Source: Oceanospirillales bacterium
GTDB taxonomy: Bacteria > Pseudomonadota > Gammaproteobacteria > Xanthomonadales > SZUA-36
Reading direction: 5' to 3'
Assembly (NCBI GenBank): GCA_003233115.1
Contig: QIKV01000165.1
Coordinates: 1-33,475, forward strand
Length of the DNA: 33,475 bases
Every line of letters starts with the position of its first letter. Position 1 is the first letter of the stretch. The position numbers and the translations under genes were made by a program. Below are positions 15,558-23,670 of this stretch, piece by piece. The notes beneath the pieces are model-generated. The model did not search any database. It worked only from the letters and a program-made list of their open reading frames with translations, and was not told the DNA's origin.

Positions 15558-16466
15558 ATGTTTACCATTGCAACACGTAAGAGCGCGTTAGCCCTGTGGC
15601 AGGCAAAGCATGTGCGCTCATTGCTGCGCGAAGCCCACCCCGGCCTTGAGATTGAACTGCTGAAGATCGTAACTGAAGGCGACCGCATTACCGACCGCCC
15701 ACTTGCTAAAATTGGTGGCAAGGGGCTGTTTTTAAAGGAGCTCGAGCGTGCTTTGCTCAACGGTGATGCTGATTTGGCGGTGCACTCAATGAAGGACGTG
15801 CCGGCGGACATGACCGCCGGTCTGGTACTTGATGCGGTACTGCCCAGGGCCAACCCATACGACGCACTGGTCAGCCGTGATGGCCGGCGACTGGCAGCGT
15901 TGCCGCCCGGAAGCCGCATCGGTACCTCCAGCCTGCGCCGCCAGTCGCTGTTGCTGGCATTGCGGCCTGATCTGGTGGTGGCAGACCTGCGCGGCAATGT
16001 GGATACCCGCCTGAGAAAACTGGACGAAGGGCAATACGACGCCATAATCCTGGCTTGTGCAGGCTTGCAGCGCCTGGGCCTCGGCGAGCGGATCACCGAA
16101 ATACTGGATTCACCAGGCTGGCTGCCGGCATCGACACAGGGGATTATCGGCTTGCAATGCCGTGAGGCTGATGTTGCAACGAAGGCCCTGATAGAACCCC
16201 TGGCGGATCCGGATACAGCGGTTGTCGCCGCTGCTGAGCGGGTCGTGGCGCGGGTTTTGGGGGCGACCTGCCAGGTGCCATTGGCTGTCCATGGCACTCT
16301 GGTCGGGGGAGTGGTCAAACTGGAAGCTGTAGTTGGCACCCCGGATGGCAGGGAAATCATCAAGGCCTCGGGTGAAGCTTCTGCAGTTGAAGCCGTCGCC
16401 GTCGGCGAACGGGTAGCCGCAGATCTTTTGCACCATGGCGCCGGACGGATTATTGCTGCATTGTGA
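15558..16466 (+). CDS. hemC: HemC, hydroxymethylbilane synthase (porphobilinogen deaminase)
   Basis: The 302 residues carry the family motifs ATRKSALALWQA, GGKGLFLKELE, AVHSMKDVPA, IGTSSLRRQ, LRGNVDTRLRKL and AERVVARVLGATCQVP. Cys238 in the last motif binds the dipyrromethane cofactor. The enzyme joins four porphobilinogen units into hydroxymethylbilane. It is the first of the hem genes behind algR. Its stop overlaps the GTG start of hemD. Confidence 0.98.
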   Translation: MFTIATRKSALALWQAKHVRSLLREAHPGLEIELLKIVTEGDRITDRPLAKIGGKGLFLKELERALLNGDADLAVHSMKDVPADMTAGLVLDAVLPRANPYDALVSRDGRRLAALPPGSRIGTSSLRRQSLLLALRPDLVVADLRGNVDTRLRKLDEGQYDAIILACAGLQRLGLGERITEILDSPGWLPASTQGIIGLQCREADVATKALIEPLADPDTAVVAAAERVVARVLGATCQVPLAVHGTLVGGVVKLEAVVGTPDGREIIKASGEASAVEAVAVGERVAADLLHHGAGRIIAAL

Positions 16467-17209
16467 CCACGGTATTGATAACACGTCCACTGGAGGCATC
16501 CCTGCAACTGGCCAGGATGCTTGATAAAACCGGTATACGCGCGATAGTCATGCCGTTGTACGAATTCTCCGCGCAGCAACCCGGGCTGAATGTGCGTAAG
16601 GCTTTTAGCGCATACAAGGGCCGAAAACTTGCTGTTTTTACCAGTCCAAGGGCTGTGCAGTTTGGGCTTGAACATGTCCCGCCGGATTTATTGAAGCGGC
16701 TGGAAATTGCCGCTGTCGGTGCAGCGACCCGTGCGCAACTTGAAGCTGCCGGTCACCAGGTTCATCTGCAGGCTCGTTCCGGATTTACTTCCGAGGCCCT
16801 GCTGCAAGTGCCGGAACTGGCTACGGATCAGGGCAAGGCTGTTATCTTCTGTGCGCCGGGTGGGCGCGAAAAGCTGGCCACGGGTTTGCGTAGCCTGGGT
16901 TGGACAGTATCCATGGCGATGGTCTACCAGCGACAACCCGTGAGGCCTGCACAGAAGCTGATTGACGAACTGGCCGGTGCTGAAGATTTGCTGAGTGTAT
17001 GGACGAGCGTTTCAGCGCTTGACCTGGCCAGCGAGTATTTGCCAGCGGCGGCCTGGAACAAAATTTTGCATGCACCGGCACTGGTGATTTCCGGCCGTAT
17101 AAAGCATCATTTGCTACAGGCGGGCGCATCGCACGTTGCAGTAGCGGAAGGACCGGGCAATACCCACCTGGTTCAGTTCATACAGGCGGGGTCGGGCAAA
17201 AGAGGATAG
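16463..17209 (+). CDS. hemD: HemD, uroporphyrinogen-III synthase
   Basis: The 248-residue protein starts with GTG overlapping the hemC stop codon and begins MTTVLITRPLEAS, the HemD N-terminus. Later segments such as LAVFTSPRAVQFGLE, IAAVGAATRAQLEAAGH, VIFCAPGGREKLATGL and LLSVWTSVSALD follow the loosely conserved two-domain HemD pattern. It cyclises hydroxymethylbilane to uroporphyrinogen III. The family is divergent in sequence, so position after hemC strengthens the call. Confidence 0.95.
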   Translation: MTTVLITRPLEASLQLARMLDKTGIRAIVMPLYEFSAQQPGLNVRKAFSAYKGRKLAVFTSPRAVQFGLEHVPPDLLKRLEIAAVGAATRAQLEAAGHQVHLQARSGFTSEALLQVPELATDQGKAVIFCAPGGREKLATGLRSLGWTVSMAMVYQRQPVRPAQKLIDELAGAEDLLSVWTSVSALDLASEYLPAAAWNKILHAPALVISGRIKHHLLQAGASHVAVAEGPGNTHLVQFIQAGSGKRG

Positions 17210-17216
17210 CAAGCAA

Positions 17217-18401
17217 TTGAATGAAGAAATCGAAAATGCTGTGACAGCTCCGGTAGACAGATTGTTGCAGGAGAAAAAGCCTGCCTCATCCGGCAAGGGG
17301 ATTGCGCTGCTGGCGTTGTTGCTGGCTTTGGCAGCAATCGCTGCCTCCGGTTGGCAGTGGTGGCAAACCAATTCCACAGATGACAATGGTGCCTCACAAA
17401 AGGAGATACTGGCCCGATTACAGGTGAAGCAGGACCGACTGGCAGATTTGGTGGAGTCATTCCAGGCGCAACTGGATACGGCGGAGTCGCGAGTGGATCC
17501 GGCTGAGGTTGCAAGGCTCGGTCAAGAGATAAATGTGGCCGCGCGTGAAATTGACAGTTTGCAGGGGCAGTCCGGTGAGGGTACAGCTTCAATTGCCGCG
17601 CTGCAGGGCAGCGTCAGGTCCCTCGGGCAGCGCCTGTCTACGGTGGAAACCGGTCTTACCAGTGTGGCCGCAAAAAGCCAGAACAGCAGTGTTGAGCTGG
17701 AAATTGCGGAAATTGATTTTCTGTTGCGTACTGCAAATGAACGGCTACAGTTATTTTCTGATCCAACGGCGGCCGACCTGGCGTTACAGGCAGCAGATGT
17801 TCAGATAGAAGCGTTGAATGATCCGCTGTTCCTGAGTGTTCGTCAGCGTATTGCCACCTCCCGGCGGGCGCTGGCAACGGTGCCGCGGGTTGATCGTGTG
17901 CAGCTTGCAGCCAAATTAACAGCGCTGCAAGCCGGTGTGTCGAAGTTGCCTTTACGGGGCGAAACCACCGCCGTGCCTGCTGCTGAATTGCCGGCGGACG
18001 CGGGTTGGTGGGAGAGTCTGAAAAGCACCCTGTCTTCACTGGTAACGGTGCGGCGGCGGGTTGTCGAAGAAGAACCTTTGCTAAGCCTTGCAGACAAGGA
18101 CTATCTCCGCCAGGGCGTGTGGTTGCAACTGGAATCTGCACGTCTCGCGCTGATGCGCAGCGATGTTGGAGTTTATACCTCGTCCCTGCGCCGGGTCGAG
18201 AGTACGTTCGAACAGTTTTTCAACACCGCATCATCGGCTGTGCAGGCTGAGCTGCGTGAAGTGGCGGCCATGCAAAAGGTTGATATTGCCCCGGAAATGC
18301 CGGATATCAGTGCTCCCTGGACACAGCTACGGCAATTGCGGGACAGCCGCAGATTGCTGCAATCCGCCCCCGCGGTTGAAACCGGGGATTCCGGCGAATG
18401 A
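17217..18401 (+). CDS. hemX: HemX, membrane-anchored protein of the hem operon
   Basis: This 394-residue protein has a short cytoplasmic N-terminus, one membrane segment (about residues 28-45, GIALLALLLALAAIAASGW) and a long helical, coiled-coil-prone region followed by a mostly helical PF04375 domain. It is often annotated as uroporphyrin-III C-methyltransferase, but it lacks a SAM-binding fold, so that activity is doubtful. The start is TTG at 17217, with AGAGGA about ten bases upstream; the nearby ATG at 17221 is in another frame and stops quickly. It lies between hemD and hemY, overlapping hemY as ATGA. Its role in haem synthesis is unclear. Confidence 0.9.
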   Translation: MNEEIENAVTAPVDRLLQEKKPASSGKGIALLALLLALAAIAASGWQWWQTNSTDDNGASQKEILARLQVKQDRLADLVESFQAQLDTAESRVDPAEVARLGQEINVAAREIDSLQGQSGEGTASIAALQGSVRSLGQRLSTVETGLTSVAAKSQNSSVELEIAEIDFLLRTANERLQLFSDPTAADLALQAADVQIEALNDPLFLSVRQRIATSRRALATVPRVDRVQLAAKLTALQAGVSKLPLRGETTAVPAAELPADAGWWESLKSTLSSLVTVRRRVVEEEPLLSLADKDYLRQGVWLQLESARLALMRSDVGVYTSSLRRVESTFEQFFNTASSAVQAELREVAAMQKVDIAPEMPDISAPWTQLRQLRDSRRLLQSAPAVETGDSGE

Positions 18402-19606
18402 AGCGGGGTTTGCTCGTATTGGTGGTTTTGCTGCTGCTGCTGGCGGCGGGTGCGCTGGCGCCCATGTTTAAATCTGACCCTGGCCGCGTGCTGATTAATT
18501 TTGGTGACTGGACGGTAGAGACCAGCGTGTTGGTACTGATAACAGCCCTGGTTATTTTGTGGTTTACGGTACAACTCATCGTCTGGCTTTGGCGTATGCC
18601 GGTTGAGACGGCCAGAAGAATGCGCGAACAACGTGCTTTCAAGCAGTTGGAAAAAGGTTTGCTGGCACTGACCGAAGGTGATTGGAGCGCAGCCGAAAAG
18701 GCGCTGGAGAAATCTGCCAGTGTGCAGGGCAAGACCACCGCGCATTACCTCGCCGCAGCGCAGGCTGCAGATGGCCAGGATGCCCATGACCGGCGTGAAT
18801 ACTACCTTGAGCAGGCCGGCAGCGGTAGTTCCAAAAAGCGCTTCCTGGTAGAGCTGACCCGGGCTCGAATGTTGCTGGACAACGGTAATCATGCTGCTGC
18901 ACAGCCGGTATTAAAAGATTTGTATAAACGCCGGCGCAAGCACCCCCAGGTACTTGATCTGTTACTGCGTTGCTACCGTGAGTTGGGTGAATGGGATGAA
19001 TTACAGGGCATGTTGCCAGCGCTGCGCAAGGCCGGCGTGCTGGACGATGAACAGGCACTGGCGTTGCAGGAAGAAGTTGCGGTTAACAGCTTGCGAATTG
19101 CAGAGAATGTGGATGCACTGCAAGCGGCCTGGAAGCATATCTCGCGACCCATGCATCATCATGTAGCCGTTGTCGAGGCATTTGCCGCCACTGCAAGCCG
19201 CCTGGAACGGGCCGACCTGGCTGAACCAGTGATCACCTCAAGCCTGAAGAATGAATGGAATCCATCACTGGTTTTGCGTTACGGCGAAGCGGGTGCGGGT
19301 GACAGGTCAAAACGTATGAAGCAATGTGAGAAATGGTTGAAGCAGCACCCTGAAGATGCAGGCCTGCATCTGGCGCTGGGGCGTTTGTGTGCGGGCGAAT
19401 CCCTGTGGGGCAAGGCCCGTGAGCACATGGTCAAAAGCCTTGAACTGGAACCCAGTAGCGTGGGCTACGATGCCCTCGGCCAATTGCTGGAGCGCCAGGG
19501 TGAACTGGAACCTGCAATGACCTGCTTCCGCAACGCGTTGCGTATGAATCAGGGCCAGCCACCGCAACCGTTGCCGGCAGGCACGGCACGTCTTTCTGCC
19601 CCCTGA
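18398..19606 (+). CDS. hemY: HemY, TPR-containing inner-membrane protein
   Basis: The 402 residues begin MKRGLLVLVVLLLLL, with two membrane helices (about 2-22 and 42-65), then the HemY_N feature GDWTVETSVLV, and cytoplasmic TPR-like helical repeats (AFKQLEKGLLALTEGDWSAAEKAL, then LHLALGRLC and GYDALGQLLERQGELEPAMTCFRNALRM). HemY of gammaproteobacteria is unrelated to the Bacillus oxidase of that name and is thought to be a scaffold for haem enzymes. Its ATG overlaps the hemX stop. The stop codon lies in a hairpin with the start of the MFS gene. Confidence 0.93.
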   Translation: MKRGLLVLVVLLLLLAAGALAPMFKSDPGRVLINFGDWTVETSVLVLITALVILWFTVQLIVWLWRMPVETARRMREQRAFKQLEKGLLALTEGDWSAAEKALEKSASVQGKTTAHYLAAAQAADGQDAHDRREYYLEQAGSGSSKKRFLVELTRARMLLDNGNHAAAQPVLKDLYKRRRKHPQVLDLLLRCYRELGEWDELQGMLPALRKAGVLDDEQALALQEEVAVNSLRIAENVDALQAAWKHISRPMHHHVAVVEAFAATASRLERADLAEPVITSSLKNEWNPSLVLRYGEAGAGDRSKRMKQCEKWLKQHPEDAGLHLALGRLCAGESLWGKAREHMVKSLELEPSSVGYDALGQLLERQGELEPAMTCFRNALRMNQGQPPQPLPAGTARLSAP

Positions 19607-19623
19607 GTGAGTCGATTCAGGGG
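19600..19623 (+). other. Hairpin over the hemY stop and MFS start codons
   Basis: CCCCTGA (19600-19606) pairs with TCAGGGG (19617-19623). The ten-base loop begins with the GTG start codon. No T-run follows, so it is not a standard terminator. It could modulate translation of the MFS gene or mark the junction where that gene joined the hem operon. Confidence 0.55.
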
Positions 19624-20827
19624 AATCATCGGGAGGGTCACCAAAGGTGTCCCCAGGACCGTAGTAGCGCTTGGGCTGGTCAGTATGTTTACCGACCTGT
19701 CCAGCGAGATGATCTATCCACTCATCCCTGTGTTCCTTGTCACAACGCTCGGAGCGGGGGCTCTCGCCCTCGGTGTTATCGAAGGAGTCGCAGAGTCGAC
19801 AGCCGCCATTTTGAAGGTTGTTTCAGGTTGGTGGACGGACAGCGCCAGGCAACGCAAGCCGTTCATCTATGCCGGCTACGGACTCGCTGGAGCAGTCAGG
19901 CCCCTCATCGGCTTCGCTGCGACATGGCCGTTTGTGGTTGCCATACGCTTTTTTGACCGCATTGGTAAAGGCATACGGACCGCTCCGCGTGACGCTCTCA
20001 TAGCGGATGTGACACCTGTAGAGAGTCGTGGCGCGGCGTTTGGTGTCCATCGCAGTCTTGACCACTTCGGGGCCGTTCTGGGGCCGCTGGTTGCAGCAGC
20101 TTTGCTGTGGGCAGGATTCGGACTACGGTCGGTGTTTTTTCTGGCCGTGATTCCAGCCGCTATCGTGATATTCATCATTGCACATCTCGTCAAGGAGCCA
20201 GAGCAGACAGAGACCATCACAACTACGGGCCGTTCAGTATTCCTGAGAGGCCGGGAGTTGGGGTCGGGCTACTGGATGCTCATGGCCGCAGTCGCCGTGT
20301 TTGCCCTCGGTAACAGCGCAGACGCTTTCCTGCTGCTACGTCTGAGCGACGCGGGTGTTCCCGTGCTCTGGATCGCAGTGTTGTGGTCGCTGTTCAGTCT
20401 TGTCAAGATGGTATCAAACCTCATAGGCGGGCGGTTGTCGGATCGGACCGGGCGCAGGTCGCTGGTGCTCTTTGGATGGGTCTTCTACGCTGCCATCTAT
20501 GTGGGCATGGCGATCGCATCGTCCACGCTGGCTCTCATCGGCCTGTTCCTTGCCTACGGCCTCTACTTTGGCGCCACCGAACCGGTAGAGCGTGCATGGG
20601 TTGCCAGCCTGGCACCGGCAGATCTCAAAGGCTCAGCCTTTGGGTACTACAACGGTGCCATCGGGATCGGTGCCCTGCCGGCGAGCATCATCTTCGGCGG
20701 AACATGGGCTGCCTTCGGTCCCGCTGCCGCGTTCATATTTGGAGCGAGCATGGCTGCCATTGCCGCACTCATGCTCATGCGGGTCCCCGACAACCGTCCG
20801 GCAGGTAGCATGAACGGCAGCGTGTAG
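19607..20827 (+). CDS. MFS transporter
   Basis: The 406-residue protein has about twelve hydrophobic segments. MFTDLSSEMIYPLIPVFL in helix 1, RKPFIYAGYGLAG and RIGKGIRTAPRDALIADV in the loop after helix 4, and GGRLSDRTGRRSL in the second half are major facilitator features; the DLSSEM and GKGIRTAPRDAL text is typical of a drug-efflux-like bacterial subfamily. The substrate is unknown. The start is GTG at 19607, immediately after the hemY TGA; no strong ribosome site is visible, as expected if it is coupled. Codon choice (many CTC and ATC) looks different from the hem genes, hinting at acquisition by transfer. Confidence 0.88.
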   Translation: MSRFRGIIGRVTKGVPRTVVALGLVSMFTDLSSEMIYPLIPVFLVTTLGAGALALGVIEGVAESTAAILKVVSGWWTDSARQRKPFIYAGYGLAGAVRPLIGFAATWPFVVAIRFFDRIGKGIRTAPRDALIADVTPVESRGAAFGVHRSLDHFGAVLGPLVAAALLWAGFGLRSVFFLAVIPAAIVIFIIAHLVKEPEQTETITTTGRSVFLRGRELGSGYWMLMAAVAVFALGNSADAFLLLRLSDAGVPVLWIAVLWSLFSLVKMVSNLIGGRLSDRTGRRSLVLFGWVFYAAIYVGMAIASSTLALIGLFLAYGLYFGATEPVERAWVASLAPADLKGSAFGYYNGAIGIGALPASIIFGGTWAAFGPAAAFIFGASMAAIAALMLMRVPDNRPAGSMNGSV

Positions 20828-21014
20828 GCCCGTCACGGACCCCGATCCATCTCAAATACCGTTTTTCAATAGCTATTGATTTCTGGCAAAATAGTGTTTG
20901 TCCTGGCTCGACCCTTATATACGCTTTATGCGTATGCGCTTTTGTATTTTTTCATGTCTCGATGCCGACGTTGATTTCAACCGGATAGTGGCATTTTTTC
21001 ACCGGAGAATGGAT
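20828..21014. other. Intergenic region before the PEBP gene
   Basis: This 187-base AT-richer gap contains a perfect 12-base palindrome, CAATAGCTATTG, at 20867-20878 and a small hairpin, ACGC-TTTAT-GCGT, around 20920-20932. An ORF from 20898 runs in frame into the PEBP gene, but its 39 extra residues are unlike the family. No clear promoter hexamers are visible. Confidence 0.4.
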
Positions 21015-21638
21015 ATGAACCTGACCAGCACGAGTTTTGGCGATAATCAAGCGATTCCGACCGCGTGCGCATTTTGCGCGCCGGACCCGGCGAATCATGT
21101 AACGATGTCGGACAACCGCAATCCAGCTTTCGACTGGAATGAGGTTCCCGATGGCACTAAATCCCTGGTTCTTATCTGCTGTGATTCCGATGTGCCGGGC
21201 AGGCCGGATGACGTTAACCAGGAAGGCCGTGAAATCCCTGCCGACCTGCCGCGCGTGGATTTTTATCATTGGGTGCTGGTCGACTTGCCGGCAACGGCAA
21301 GGTCCATCGCTGCAGGCGAGTATTCAAGCGCCGTGACAGCGCGGGGCAAAGACGGACCGGCTGGGCCCGGTGGCACCCGGCAGGGTTTGAATAATTACAC
21401 GGACTGGTTTGCCGGCGATGCCGACATGGAAGGGAAATACTTTGGCTATGACGGACCCTGCCCGCCCTGGAATGACAGCATCGTGCACCATTATGTGTTC
21501 ACGCTGCATGCGCTCGACATCGATCGCTGTCCCCTGGAAGGAGAATTCAATGGTGCCGGGGTTCTCAGCGCGATCGCCCCGCATACGCTCGCCCGGGCAA
21601 GCATTACCGGAACCTACAGCCTGAATCCGAAGATTTGA
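21015..21638 (+). CDS. PEBP family protein (YbhB/YbcL, Raf-kinase-inhibitor-like)
   Basis: The 207-residue product (MNLTSTSFGDNQAIP...) shows the PEBP pattern: NRNPAFDWNEVPDGTKSLVLICCDSDVPG, DFYHWVLVDLPA and YFGYDGPCPPWNDSIVHHYVFTLHALD. PEBPs bind phosphate or phospholipid headgroups in a conserved pocket; the bacterial members have no settled function. I chose the ATG at 21015, which has GGAG ending seven bases upstream; an ATG at 21009 is only one base from that site. No signal peptide is seen from this start. It ends convergently with the reductase gene. The stop codon lies in a 14-base tandem duplication. Confidence 0.9.
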   Translation: MNLTSTSFGDNQAIPTACAFCAPDPANHVTMSDNRNPAFDWNEVPDGTKSLVLICCDSDVPGRPDDVNQEGREIPADLPRVDFYHWVLVDLPATARSIAAGEYSSAVTARGKDGPAGPGGTRQGLNNYTDWFAGDADMEGKYFGYDGPCPPWNDSIVHHYVFTLHALDIDRCPLEGEFNGAGVLSAIAPHTLARASITGTYSLNPKI

Positions 21639-21649
21639 ATCCGAAGATT
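21622..21649. repeat. 14-base tandem duplication across the PEBP stop codon
   Basis: TGAATCCGAAGATT occurs twice in a row (21622-21635 and 21636-21649). The TGA that begins the second copy is the stop codon of the PEBP gene, while the first copy encodes the LNPKI end in another frame. Confidence 0.9.
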
Positions 21650-21702
21650 AGACACGCATAAACCCGAGGTCTCGGCAAGGAATCGTTGCTGGTGGCTACC
21701 CC

Positions 21703-22752
21703 TTAGTGCGGTTTTGCCAAAATCCTGACGGGTACATCCAGGCCGAATTCAAATGAATCAAAAAATATCCGTTGCCGATCAGCGCCATTTTCAAGGAAGG
21801 CCGTACGACCGGCGTCTATCATGGCAGGCGGGCCACTCATGTAAATATCGAAACCGGACAGGTCCGCGTACTGCTGTAGTACCGCTGCATGTACAAAACC
21901 GTGGAAACTGCCCGGCTCATCATCACCACGGGGCTCTGAAAGGGCGGTAGAGAACCGGATGTGATCGTTTTGCTCTGCCCAGTGGAGGGCTTGTTCGTAA
22001 AGGTACAGTTCAGCCCGGCTTCGCACGCCCCAGAACAGGTGGAGCGGGCGCCGGTCATGGTGTGACAGCAGGTCTTCAAGCATTGATTTCAATGGTGCAA
22101 ATCCGGTACCGCCACCCATCAGAATCATTGGCCGGTCGGTCTGGTCATGGCGGATAAAGAAATTCCCCAGTGGCCCTTCTATGCGCAGAATGTCCCGTTC
22201 TTTTAACTCATTAAAAACCCAGCCGGTGAAGTCACCGCCTTCGACATGGCGGATATGCAATTCAATTTCGTCTTCCAGTTGTGGTGGGCTGGCGATAGAG
22301 AACGCCCGCCTTTTACCCCCGGGCAAAAGTATCTCCAGGTACTGCCCGGCGAGGAACTGCAGTCGCTGTGCAGTGGGCAGTTTGATCTTCAATCGCATCA
22401 CATCCGTGGCCAGCAGGGTCTTGCGGGTCACCCGTACCGGCATTTTACGTACCTGGATATCCCGCACCGCTTCAATTTCACGGGCGTGGATAACAAGGTC
22501 TTCGGTTGGCTCTGCCTGGCACAGCAATGCTGCGCCTGCGGCAATCTCGGCGCGGGTCAACGCCAATGGGGGATGAAACGGATAGTGTACGTCACCGGAT
22601 TCCAGGCGGCCCTTACAACTGCCACAGGTACCGTTCTTGCAGCTATATGGCAGCATCACACCCTGGCGCAGTGCGGCAGTCAGGATGGACTCGCCTGCGT
22701 TGACTGTGAAGGTAGCGCCACTGCCGATGATCTTGACTTCAAATTGCTTCAT
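21703..22752 (-). CDS. 2Fe-2S ferredoxin / FAD reductase (AscD-like, CDP-6-deoxy-delta-3,4-glucoseen reductase type)
   Basis: The protein (349 residues) has an N-terminal plant-type ferredoxin domain with cluster ligands Cys38, Cys43, Cys46 and Cys78 (PYSCKNGTCGSCKG, ALLCQAEP), then an FNR-type FAD domain (RRAFSIASPP) and an NAD(P)H domain (MGGGTGFAPLKSML, FDSFEFG near the end). This order matches AscD-like reductases and aromatic oxygenase reductase components. It passes electrons from NAD(P)H through FAD to the cluster and on to a partner. No CDP-sugar or oxygenase gene is near, so the partner is unknown. It is divergent from the acyltransferase at 22903. Confidence 0.88.
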   Translation of the reverse strand: MKQFEVKIIGSGATFTVNAGESILTAALRQGVMLPYSCKNGTCGSCKGRLESGDVHYPFHPPLALTRAEIAAGAALLCQAEPTEDLVIHAREIEAVRDIQVRKMPVRVTRKTLLATDVMRLKIKLPTAQRLQFLAGQYLEILLPGGKRRAFSIASPPQLEDEIELHIRHVEGGDFTGWVFNELKERDILRIEGPLGNFFIRHDQTDRPMILMGGGTGFAPLKSMLEDLLSHHDRRPLHLFWGVRSRAELYLYEQALHWAEQNDHIRFSTALSEPRGDDEPGSFHGFVHAAVLQQYADLSGFDIYMSGPPAMIDAGRTAFLENGADRQRIFFDSFEFGLDVPVRILAKPH

Positions 22753-22775
22753 AAGGCAACGGATCGCTAAATCCG

Positions 22776-22787
22776 GCAGGTTCCTGC
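22776..22787. promoter_or_regulatory. 12-base palindrome upstream of the reductase gene
   Basis: GCAGGTTCCTGC is a perfect palindrome 24 bases upstream of the reductase ATG. Its position would suit a repressor operator, but no regulator family is indicated. Confidence 0.25.
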
Positions 22788-22812
22788 AAATAAACGGGTG
22801 CGTATTGTGGCC

Positions 22813-22860
22813 TAAAAAGGGGCCGGATACATTTTTTTAAATGTATCCGGCCCCTTTTTA
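22813..22860. repeat. 48-base perfect palindrome (bidirectional-terminator-like or REP/MITE-like)
   Basis: The 22-base arms at 22813-22834 and 22839-22860 are perfect reverse complements around a TTTT loop. Each arm reads TAAAAAGGGG, then CCGGATACATTT. The GC-rich stem with A/T-runs on both sides has the form of a bidirectional intrinsic terminator. However, it lies between divergent genes, upstream of both, where a terminator of either gene is not expected. It may insulate the two promoters, or be a dispersed palindromic element. Confidence 0.85.
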
Positions 22861-22861
22861 C

Positions 22862-22867
22862 TATAAT
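22862..22867 (+). promoter_or_regulatory. Possible -10 box of the acyltransferase operon
   Basis: A perfect TATAAT lies two bases after the palindrome. Transcription would start near 22874, about 29 bases before the ATG at 22903. The -35 position falls inside the palindrome arm (around 22839-22844) and is not a good TTGACA match. Confidence 0.4.
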
Positions 22868-22902
22868 CTTTGCGCCACTTTGCGCAAGGCCAGAACCGGA
22901 TA

Positions 22903-23667
22903 ATGATTTCAATACTTGCTTCAATTCTGAGATTTACCTTCCGTACTGTGCTGCTTGTTGGTTACCTGTTGTTGGTTCTTTTTCCAGCGTTAATGCTGAT
23001 CAATCATTTCAACGGCCTGGGCACTGAAGAAGGAAGCCTGAAAGCTGAAGCGACAGCGGTCCGGGTTGCATCCAGGCTACTCTGGATTTTTGGCGTAAAC
23101 ACCCGTGTCAGGGGGGCGCCGGCAGATGGGCCGGTATTGATAGCGGCGAATCACCTTTCCTGGCTGGATATACTGGTCATGCAGAGCGTTCGCTCCATGT
23201 GCTTTGTAGGCAAAGCCGAAATCGACCGCTGGCCCCTGTTCGGCTACATGGCACGTGCCGGCAATACCATTTTCCATCAGCGTGGCAGCCGCGATTCGGC
23301 CAGTGGTGCTGCCACGCTGATGATACAAAGGTTGAAGCAGGGACAGCGCGTCGCCATCTTCCCTGAAGGCGGTATCCTGCCGGGAAATTCGGTGCGTCGC
23401 TTTCATGCCCGCCTGTTTCGCGCGGCAGTGGACGCACAATGCCCGGTTCAGCCGGTCATGGTTCGTTATATGCGTGATGGCCACAGGGATGACGATATTT
23501 CTTTTCGGGAGGGTGAGAATATGATGGTGAATATTGGCAGGGTACTGGCCCGGCCGGGCGCGCAGGCAGATATTCGTTTTTTGCCGTTGATTGATGCTGC
23601 CGGAAGACCCCGGCGAGCGGTGGCGGATGCGGCGCGGGCTGCAGTTCTTGAAAATTACGCTGGCTGA
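22903..23667 (+). CDS. 1-acyl-sn-glycerol-3-phosphate acyltransferase (PlsC family)
   Basis: The 254-residue product has an N-terminal membrane segment (about residues 12-33, FRTVLLVGYLLLVLFPALML) and the acyltransferase motifs NHLSWLD (His84, Asp89), GKAEIDRWPLFGY, NTIFHQRG and FPEGG (153-157). It likely acylates lysophosphatidate or a related lysolipid at the inner membrane. The ATG at 22903 gives the family's usual start; an ATG at 22870 would add 11 residues and overlap the TATAAT region. It heads a tight four-gene run with three bases before the hydrolase gene. A second, shorter acyltransferase lies at 4700-5266. Confidence 0.9.
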   Translation: MISILASILRFTFRTVLLVGYLLLVLFPALMLINHFNGLGTEEGSLKAEATAVRVASRLLWIFGVNTRVRGAPADGPVLIAANHLSWLDILVMQSVRSMCFVGKAEIDRWPLFGYMARAGNTIFHQRGSRDSASGAATLMIQRLKQGQRVAIFPEGGILPGNSVRRFHARLFRAAVDAQCPVQPVMVRYMRDGHRDDDISFREGENMMVNIGRVLARPGAQADIRFLPLIDAAGRPRRAVADAARAAVLENYAG

Positions 23668-23670
23668 CGC

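Noticed and set aside
15506-16675. 389-codon open frame on the minus strand across hemC and hemD starts
   Set aside because: hemC and hemD are unmistakable on the plus strand. The minus frame is a codon-bias shadow with a Ser/Arg/Pro-rich sequence and no recognisable domain.
17217-18401. True uroporphyrinogen-III C-methyltransferase
   Set aside because: No SAM-binding methyltransferase fold is visible. The protein is a single-pass, coiled-coil-rich HemX, and the enzyme name is an inherited misannotation.
20898-21014. N-terminal extension of the PEBP protein (MSWLDPYIRFM...)
   Set aside because: The extra 39 residues have no signal peptide or family match, and GGAG sits at the correct distance from the ATG at 21015.
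22813-22860. Ordinary terminator of a gene
   Set aside because: Both flanking genes start here and transcribe away from it, so no gene end precedes the palindrome in either direction.
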